Notes under the pieces: generated by a model
Told to the model about the DNA's origin: nothing
Seen by the model: only the letters and a program-made list of their open reading frames with translations
Databases searched by the model: none
Part shown: positions 56,847 through 64,000 of the stretch, one piece after another
How positions within the stretch are numbered: position 1 is the stretch's first letter
How the letters are laid out: each line of letters starts with the position of its first letter
Translations under genes and position numbers: made by a program
From: Skeletonema tropicum
Lineage: Eukaryota > Bacillariophyta > Thalassiosirophyceae > Thalassiosirales > Thalassiosiraceae
Assembly (NCBI GenBank): GCA_037178625.1
Contig: CM074146.1
Coordinates: 992,001-1,056,000, forward strand
Reading direction: 5' to 3'
DNA length: 64,000 bases

Positions 56847-58466
56847 TTATTGTGACACATTGATCACTGCTTCTTGAATGTACGCAGGATTCATCGGTGG
56901 TTGTTGTTGTTGTTGTAGAGCACTACCAGCGTAAGCATAACGTTGTTGTTGCGGCTCACTAGCAGCAACTTCAACTTCACCTTCTGGCAAAGCATATACA
57001 GTAGGCTCATTCACCGCCGTGGCCATGACAGTTGGAACAGAAGCAGCAGCAGGGTTAGGAGATTCTCCCGCCACTTTCCCACCAACACCTTCAACGTCAT
57101 CGGCCTCATCCTCATGATCATCCTTCCTTCCCTTGCCAAACTTCTTGACTCCCAATGCACACAATGCAACAATCTCAGTCACCATCGGTAGTTTTTGTTC
57201 TGGAGCACTACCTGCGTTAGCATTAGACTGTTGTTGCGGAGCACTAGCAGCAACTTGACCTTCTGGCAAAGTACATACAGTGGGAGGAGGCTCATTCAAC
57301 TCCATGAGAGTTGGAACAGAAGCAGCAGCAGGGTTAGGAGATTCTCCCGCCACTTTCCCACCAACACCTTCAACGTCATCGGCCTCATCCTCGTGATCAT
57401 CCTTCCTTCCCTTGCCAAACTTCTTGACTCCCAATGCACACAATCGAACAATCTCAGTCACCATCGGTAGTTTTTGTTGTGGAGCACTACCTGCGTTAGC
57501 ATTAGACTGTTGTTGCGGCGCACTAGCAGCAACTTGACCTTCTGGCAAAGTACATGCAGTGGGAGGAGGCTCATTCAACTCCCTGAGAGTTGGAGCAGAA
57601 GGAGCAACTTTCCAACGAACACCATCAAAGTTATCGGCTTCATCCTCGTCATCACCCTTCCTTCTCAAGCCAAACTTCTTGACTCCCAATGCACACAATC
57701 CAACAACCACAAGAGACACAACCAACACTTTTCGAATCGTAGAGGGCGAGGTCAAAGGCAGGAAGGAAGATTTTGGCTCTAACTTTTCTTTCGCATTTTG
57801 AGGACGATTGAAGCGAAATGGCCGTAGTCCCGAACTCGATGATTTTGATTTCGACCTCGATGCTTTCGACTTCGACTTCGACTTCGACTTCGACTTCGGC
57901 TCTTTTTTGGCTTTGGAAGATTTTATTTTTATAAATAACCTTCTTGAGGATTTGCCATCGATAGCAGTAGCTTGGTTCACATTGATCGTTTGATTCTCAC
58001 TCCCTTTCAACCCTCGTGAGGATTTGCCTTTGATAGCAGTAGCTTTGTTCACCTTGATTATTTGATTCTCACTCCCCCAGGTGCTAGTTCCCGTCCCAAA
58101 GGCAACTAACGCCAACACGACAGCAGCGCCAACATACTTTGACTTGGTATTCCAGTTCCATTGCTCATGGCGGTTGCGGTGGCGGGGATTCGGATTTGCT
58201 GCTACTGCACTTGCATAATCATCTGAATCATCATCACTCTGAAGTCCCGTCGTGGGATTTGCACTGGGAAAGAGCATGGAGTTGATGTAACCAATAAAAT
58301 TGTCACTATAATTACAATCAACCTCATCTCCTTCGCCTTCACCCTTGTTGTTGCTGGCTGGAGGAGGAGGGGCAGATCCAGATCCGCGATCGTAAGCATT
58401 ACTCGTATTCATACTTGATTTATAGGTTTTTGCACTTGCACGGATGATTGTACTGGAGATAATCAT
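56847..58466 (-). CDS. membrane protein with 93-residue repeats and Lys/Ser-rich segment (539 aa)
   Basis: ATG codons at 58466 and 58412 both fit; the second (MNTSNAYDRG) begins the hydrophilic region and may be the real start. Order of parts: acidic N-terminal region; membrane segment YVGAAVVLALVAFGTG (about 112-127); two copies of SENQ-I-VN-ATAI-GKSSR; a Lys/Ser tract (EPKSKSKSKSKSKASRSKSK); membrane segment VLVVSLVVVGLCALGVKKFG (about 245-265). Three copies of a module running from LCALGVKKFG through an Asp/Glu-rich loop, NEPPPTVCTLPEG and a Gln/Ala/Asn run follow; the second and third are almost identical with a 279-bp DNA period. The tail is Gln/Pro-rich. No family is recognised. The Lys/Ser tract recalls silica-associated proteins, but that is only a compositional likeness. 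Confidence 0.75.
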   Translation of the reverse strand: MIISSTIIRASAKTYKSSMNTSNAYDRGSGSAPPPPASNNKGEGEGDEVDCNYSDNFIGYINSMLFPSANPTTGLQSDDDSDDYASAVAANPNPRHRNRHEQWNWNTKSKYVGAAVVLALVAFGTGTSTWGSENQIIKVNKATAIKGKSSRGLKGSENQTINVNQATAIDGKSSRRLFIKIKSSKAKKEPKSKSKSKSKSKASRSKSKSSSSGLRPFRFNRPQNAKEKLEPKSSFLPLTSPSTIRKVLVVSLVVVGLCALGVKKFGLRRKGDDEDEADNFDGVRWKVAPSAPTLRELNEPPPTACTLPEGQVAASAPQQQSNANAGSAPQQKLPMVTEIVRLCALGVKKFGKGRKDDHEDEADDVEGVGGKVAGESPNPAAASVPTLMELNEPPPTVCTLPEGQVAASAPQQQSNANAGSAPEQKLPMVTEIVALCALGVKKFGKGRKDDHEDEADDVEGVGGKVAGESPNPAAASVPTVMATAVNEPTVYALPEGEVEVAASEPQQQRYAYAGSALQQQQQPPMNPAYIQEAVINVSQ

Positions 58467-58469
58467 AAT

Positions 58470-59328
58470 GATGTGATGATGATATCGTAAAGGTGATAAA
58501 ACGATAAGTTAGCACATAATGAATGATGAGATAAGTGCGCAGCAACATTGATGCACTTACCAATGCTCTGTACGAGGCTACAATGCTTTTTGATGAAGCC
58601 TGTTGAGGTAATAGTAATAAGGAATGTAAAACTAAGTATGAGCATGACATGTAATGATAATGGCGAGGAGAGAACGAGAAACATGGTTATGACGGAGTCA
58701 ATATCACAGATAGATCCGTCGTTTCCCACAACATGCCGAAGCCAAGGTGGTCCTGCTACTGCGGGACGTCGTCGGCCGCTATGTTATCTGCACCTGAACC
58801 ATCGAGAGCGTCAGAAGGAGAAAGCGCTTGCTGCGCCTGCGCTTTTGCTCTTGTGCGTTAACGTTACTGAACCCTGAATGAATGATATTGGATGCAGAGC
58901 AGGCAGGATGAAAGTCTATGTCTATGTCTATGTCTATGCCTATCTGCCACTACACTCACCTTGCGTTATGTATTATTTCACGACGTCGAATTATGGCGTG
59001 CTTTCATGCGGTGGGTCTTCGGCAAATGTTGTATCCTGCGATGCGTTGGGCGAGGCATTGAGAAAGAAAGTAACGTAACTCTAGAAAGCAGCTTTTCTCC
59101 AATATAGTACTTCATAAAGGGGGGCGCCCTAATCATATTGCCATTTCTAACCTTTTTGATGGGGGGATGCCCGAAGTACCCTGGGATCGGGGTGCCTTTC
59201 TTCCATTTGCGATTTTGAAAACCCTCTCTTACAACACCACGACTAATAAAAGCATAAATATGGTAGCTTGGGGTAGATAATAATCATGTCGTCGAAGCAG
59301 CGTCAGAGCCCAGCTAAGAACTAAGAAG
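58470..59328. other. no supported gene; short GTCTAT microsatellite
   Basis: A (GTCTAT)-type run of about four copies lies at 58915-58940. The plus frame at 58548-58877 has no domain and is probably chance. Confidence 0.45.
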
Positions 59329-59931
59329 ATGGCAGACAGCAGCGCTTTTGAGGAGGAGGACGATATATGTGTCTTGATCTACAGAGAGAGTCAGCTGAGA
59401 AAGGCAGAGGCGGCGGCCGCAGCTGCTGAGAGAGAGAAGACATCATCTGCTTCGACTCATCAGCGAAGTTCAACTCGACAAAAGATTCAAGGTCGGAACC
59501 AAGATTATATTACATCAGAAGTAATTCATAGATCATCAAAGAGAAAGATGCCATCTTCGACGGGAGAAGTTCAAATCAAAACAAAAGTCGGAAGAGACGG
59601 ATGGCGTAGAAAGATTTGTGCTTCCGAGGGATGCACAAATTATGTCATTAGAGGAGGAGTGTGCTTCAGGCATGGGGCAAAGAAGAAACTATGCAGCTAC
59701 GAAGGATGTAAAAATCAATCTAGGAAAGGAGAATTGTGCTACAGGCATGGGGTAAAGCGAAAACTATGCAGCAGAGAAGGATGTACGAATCAAGTTGTCA
59801 GAAGAGGAGTGTGCATCAGGCACGGTGCAAGGCCAAGGCTCAAACGCTGCAGTAGTGTAGAATGCACAAATCAGGCGAAGAAAGGAGGAATGTGCAGGAG
59901 ACATTATGGGCTAAAAGATCAAACGATGTAA
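59329..59931 (+). CDS. C-x4-C-x9-C-x2-H repeat protein, paralog 5 (4 repeats, shortened)
   Basis: The ATG at 59329 gives MADSSAFEEEDD, the same start as paralog 4, then the shared DDICVLIYRESQLRKAEAAA block. Four Cys/His units follow (CASEGC..., CSYEGC..., CSREGC..., CSSVEC...); the last lacks the Gly before Cys2 and ends RRHYGLKD. The frame stops at 59931. In another frame just downstream, RCNNEWCTNSSV and later YSKEACTNFV read as further decayed units to about 60090, so the gene was once longer. It is the only family member on the plus strand here. Confidence 0.8.
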   Translation: MADSSAFEEEDDICVLIYRESQLRKAEAAAAAAEREKTSSASTHQRSSTRQKIQGRNQDYITSEVIHRSSKRKMPSSTGEVQIKTKVGRDGWRRKICASEGCTNYVIRGGVCFRHGAKKKLCSYEGCKNQSRKGELCYRHGVKRKLCSREGCTNQVVRRGVCIRHGARPRLKRCSSVECTNQAKKGGMCRRHYGLKDQTM

Positions 59932-60463
59932 TAACGAATGGTGCACAAACTCCTCCGTTAAGTTACGAAGGGTGCATAAGTAGGTACATAGAGCTTGCAT
60001 AGACGCATAGGAGGAGAGTGTACATAGACATGTGGCAAACGTCAAACTATACAGCAAAGAAGCATGCACAAACTTTGTCACATCAACGGTGAGGCAAAAA
60101 CACAACACTAGATTGAACGATGGGTCTACCCGTCGATTGTCGATAAGTGCACGCCACGAGATCGAGATCCTACGGAGTGTAATCCGCCAGCATTTTAGAT
60201 GAGTTCTTTTAAGCGACAGTGACGCAATTGCTCCTCTAGAGCAAAAGCCAAGGTTGGAGTGAGTCAATGTGTATGTGTGAGAGAGAAAAAAATAATCTGG
60301 TAGACGCAGAGTCTATACTTATGCCTATGTGGATGAGACAACATCATCTTTCTCATCGATCTACTTTCAATTATTTATCAAAATCAAACAATACCTACAA
60401 GTCAATCTAAGGCCTACAAAATTCAGCAGCAGCAGCCTTCAAGATATCTTACAACAAAACAAG

Positions 60464-62054
60464 TCAAATCAAACTCCAAAGGATGTAATCACATACCACC
60501 GCGACAGCTACGGCACTGATTCCCGCTGCCAACCCGACGCTGGGGCTGGAACTGGAACTGGTGGGACTGGATGCATCATCAATCAAGGAGCCAGTTGGTG
60601 AAGAGTTAAATGATTCAGGCTCCTTACGATATGGCGTAGGCTTAGGAGTAGGCTCAGAGGTGCTATTGCTATTGCTAGGGCAGAAGTCGCAATTGCTAGT
60701 CTCTGTATATGAATTTGTTGCATATAGGCCTGAGTAAACACCTTCAATTTCATACACAATCGTATGAGAGGACACATCAATAGTCGCATCGTATTCAGTC
60801 AACTTATCACGAATGCTTGTTAGTGTTTCTTGGTCCCTGACTTGTTCCTTGTCCTTGTCTTGGTCATCGATAATGCCATTATTATGGAATACAGTTAGGT
60901 AGACTTTGGCCGTGTAGGGAACATTCACGGGTTTAGACGAAACATACGACAACAGCGTGAACTGGGAACAAGTATTGGGTTCAACTCGCACTGTCGTAGA
61001 GAGTGTGAATCCAATTTCACTTGTTTCTTCTATCATCTTTGATTCCTCCTCAGTTGCAGATTCCCCCCACGATGTTTTGGCCTCAAATTTTGCCGTGGCA
61101 GCAACAGAGCTCGATGTGAATATTGCACCTGCCTCAGCTTCAACTGTAACAGAAACCCCTGCAGCAACTTCTTGCATGTTGGATGAAGTGAAGCTTTTCG
61201 AGACTGTCAATGACTGTGAATTCTCGATGCTAAAAGCCATATCTAACTCTTGCCCTGCTGTGACGCCGCCTGCACAGTTCTTGATGATTCCATTAGCTGA
61301 TGTCGACACCTTTTCCGTTTCGATACTAATGAGTGGGGTCGGCTCGAACGTGAAATCCTTGATTTCATACTCAAATACGTAAGGCTTGCGGAATGGAGTT
61401 GGAAGATTCGTAGGAGGGCTTCCGCACTGAACATCCTTGGCTTTTTGATAATTACTGAAGTTGCAGGCTCCCGTCTCGATCATGTTTGCAGGGCAGTCGC
61501 AGTTAACTATTTTGTACTTGAGAGTGCCCCTCTCACACTTGCCAGGGAAAACACCACCCTTACGGCACTGGAATACCACATGGTATTCTGCATTTCCCCT
61601 GACTATTTCATGTGAACTGCCAGAGCTCGCACCTGTGCTTTCCTTCACGTACTCTTTGTTGTTCTGTCCTCTCTTCAAAATGATTTGGTACTTGTCGTCA
61701 TCTAGCCCTGTCGTCTCCCAAGCAAATCCAATCCTTCCGCGACGACGGCATCCACCTAAGACTTGTAATTGTAGTAAAGGTAAAAGGAGAGCAAGGCAGA
61801 GTTGTGGTAGAGAAGCAGTTAAGTTTAGCAGGACATTCACATTCACTTGTACTATACGTCAATGTTAACATTAGCATTTGATCTGACAAACAAGAACAAG
61901 AACGCTTACCTTGATACGCATCCCCCGTCAAACCGTTCGAGGGTAGTGTCCAAGTTTTGAAACAGTTAGCAAGCGCTCCACGATCGTGGCTCAGAAGCAG
62001 AAGAAGAGCTGCGAAGATAATAAGCGGAGAGACGGAGAAGATATTTGATCTCAT
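60464..62054 (-). CDS. secreted aerolysin/ETX-MTX2-like pore-forming-type protein, two exons (478 aa)
   Basis: Exon 1 is 61910-62054 and exon 2 is 60464-61755; a 154-nt GT-AG intron (61756-61909) joins DAYQG to GCRRRG in frame. A signal peptide (IIFAALLLLLSHDRGALA) precedes the mature start. The N-terminal ~150 residues contain repeated Cys (CRRRG, FQCRKGG, KCERG, NCDCPANM, ACNFS). The central region has the alternating Ser/Thr/Val pattern of an aerolysin-type transmembrane beta hairpin (SLTVSKSFTSS, VTVEAEAG, AKFEAKTSWGES), followed by TTVRVEPNTCSQFTLLSYV and VPYTAKVYL, a layout typical of ETX/MTX2 and natterin-like proteins. After a Thr/Pro/Ser-rich stalk, a hydrophobic tail (GLAAGISAVAVAVVCDYILW) suggests membrane or GPI anchoring. 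Many such proteins are not toxins; no activity is implied. Confidence 0.72.
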
Positions 62055-62309
62055 GCTAATGTCGTTAACTTGGGCTTGGTTACTATTATGCTTATGGTGT
62101 GGTTTGATTGGTTGTCGGTGTGGGTTGTGGCTTTGGCAAATGTCTGACAGAGATGATTTGTCTTTATCTTTAGCTGCAGGCGTTTGTTGATGACTGTGTT
62201 TTATGAGCAGATACTCTCTACTAGCTATTTCATTTCCACAGTCACCGTTGCCTTGGCTTCCTGGATATGAATCCTTTCGTGCAGCAGGTGTGTGACGGCA
62301 GTCGCGCAC

Positions 62310-64000
62310 CTGGGCTGCGGGAAGTAACTATCTGATACATATTTAGTACTTCGTGAAGCTGCGCACGTAGTCTTGGTCTTGAATGATCCTTCTGTCAGTG
62401 TACGACAGAATTACATTGAAATAGAAGTCGTGTACTCTCTCCTGTCGGAAACATCACAGGGCTCCCGCCGACGTCTACGGCTTGTCTTCTAATGTCATGC
62501 CTTTGCCTAAGTATGCATTCTTGTCATGTTGAGGTTGAACTCCACCTCTGTGCACGATTCGATCCCCTCAGGTTCAAGTTCAAGCACGTCTCTTTCTCTC
62601 TAAGTATCCAAGCTTCGACAAAGCTTAGAGTTATTGCGGAAATCTGACGAGCTAGCTCTAGAGCGTAGCGTGGCCGCGTCTGTATGTATGTAACGTTTCT
62701 GTACGTGGGCTGTACATGGGTGGGAATCAGCTATGTAGCCAGATTTTTTTGTACATAGAGGGTTCCCCACCAAAGAGGCCTCATTCTCGCTTTTTGGTTA
62801 GTTCAAACTTTGGATAAGTAATGTGAGAATAGACTGGGGCAAATACAAAAACTGTGGGGTGAAATTTTAATTTTAACACCTTTCTCTACCACACTCTAGT
62901 TTATATAATTATATCCCTTAGGATATTTTGTTTGCCGAGTCTTAATTGGGTTGGCGTTAGGGGGGCTTGCGCTCTTCGACTGAAGAAGGTAGCAGCTGTT
63001 CGGCCCCTCAAATCGAAATATCCTGGATAATTTTTTTTTCACTGTAACTTCTGCCTGTCAAATCGAAAGATCCTGGATTCTTATTTTTCACTGCATTCTG
63101 CCTGTGTTGCTCCAGCTCCAGACCAATCATGATATTGTGTTATGCACTAAAATGCTTGCTCGGCTCATAATTTTTACTTCGACATGGATGTTCTCGGCAT
63201 GGATTTGATGCTCCCAAAGGAAGAACAGCAAGGAGTGAGTCAAGCTGCTGTTCCTCTGCACCAGTCATCTCATCGAAATGAGGTTACGAACAATGTTGTG
63301 ACTACTACCTTGCCTGTTGGACTGATCTTGGTCTTCGTCGACTCTCTTGATGATGATCACTTTCACTTTTGATATCTCCCAAGTGCTCATAATATTTGAG
63401 CACTAATCTACAAGATGATAAACGCCAACGGTAAGAGAGATTATTCAGCTAGTGCTGCACCACCGGGCCATCACGATCGCAGTCAACAGCAGCTGTTACC
63501 CATGAGGCAGCACGAAACAAACACCCACTGCCCTTGGTCCCAACCCTGGAGGGTGATAATGCAGCACCTTCAGACTTCACATTATCGCCTTCGTCACTTT
63601 GTTGCAATGCCACCAAAACTGCGGTGCTGCTTCCTGTATCAATGATGGGGAGGGTTATGGAAAATGTCTCTGTATTCATGTGGAGTTAACATGCTCAAGA
63701 GGATTTCTACACTCAAGTCTGCTCTGGTATCACCGCTGCTGGATGTCATGTACTGGAGCGATTCCGACTACTTCATGGGGATGACATTTTTTGATTCCGT
63801 GATCAAGGGTGTGTGCCCAGTTCTGTCTATTCTTGACATGCTCAAGTCTACACAACATACCGTGTCTATAATATTTGGTGCGGAGGGAAGTTCTTTTATC
63901 ATGTATCACCCATTGATATGGATGTTGTGAAACAGTCATCCACATCTATTCCATGTTATGGAACGGGGTTTTATGTTGTCTCAGCGTCATCGTATCATTC
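62310..64000. other. no confident gene
   Basis: A ~50-bp segment beginning TCAAATCGAAA and continuing ATCCTGGAT occurs twice in tandem (about 63008-63106). Frames at 63184-63372, 63415-63645 and 63664-63930 (+) are short. The last (88 codons, SALVSPLLDVMYWSDSDYFM) reads like protein but has no recognised family, and the window ends nearby. Confidence 0.4.

Noticed and set aside
63449..63679. IIDTGSS on the minus strand as a retroviral-type aspartic protease motif
   Set aside because: No second catalytic or flap motif and no neighbouring gag or pol sequence.

Overview
The window looks like nuclear DNA of a photosynthetic stramenopile, most probably a diatom. The supporting evidence is: GT-AG introns of 99-203 nt in four genes; a phosphopantetheinyl transferase with an N-terminal signal-peptide-like segment ending at a phenylalanine; a secreted protein with KSAK lysine motifs like silaffins; a conserved eukaryotic PAF1; and abundant low-complexity coding sequence. 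No rRNA, tRNA, CRISPR array or bacterial-type operon was recognised. Species cannot be assigned from the sequence alone.

Layout. (1) 342-2120 (-) is an intact two-exon 4'-phosphopantetheinyl transferase (PPTase) gene. Its 5' half plus about 1.75 kb of upstream DNA is amplified as a head-to-tail array of ten ~2.5-kb units (1364-26111). Only the first unit runs into the full gene; the other nine carry a 251-253 codon fragment that stops before the magnesium-binding and KES motifs. (2) 26.1-27.6 kb holds two foldback (inverted-repeat) elements. (3) 27.6-32.1 kb is gene-poor, with a decayed coiled-coil gene at 29.5-30.8 kb. (4) 32.2-42.7 kb: two paralogous C-x4-C-x9-C-x2-H repeat genes flank a triplicated exact 2021-bp unit (33174-39140), which runs directly into a frameshifted reverse transcriptase relic. 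(5) 42.8-45.6 kb: palindromes, a minisatellite, a 114-bp inverted-repeat element with 9-bp target duplications, a start-less ORF and a decayed C/H-repeat paralog. (6) 46.2-49.0 kb: a probable GPI-anchored secreted protein, a 361-bp MITE with 51-bp perfect ends, and a secreted Ser/Ala/Lys-rich two-exon protein. (7) 49-52.7 kb: dispersed repeats, two copies of a ~145-nt hairpin element and a fourth C/H-repeat gene. (8) 52847-55059 (+) is the two-exon PAF1 gene. (9) 56.8-62.1 kb: a membrane protein with 93-residue repeats, a fifth C/H-repeat gene and a two-exon aerolysin/ETX-MTX2-like secreted protein. (10) 62.3-64.0 kb has no confident gene.

How the parts relate. The genes do not form a pathway. 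PPTase activates carrier proteins for fatty acid or polyketide synthesis, PAF1 is a transcription elongation factor, and several others are secreted or membrane proteins. The main features are recent amplification (two tandem arrays and five related C/H-repeat loci) and many small non-autonomous elements. Function of the C/H-repeat family and of the gene in the 2021-bp unit is unknown to me. All homology statements come from reading motifs; no database search was run.
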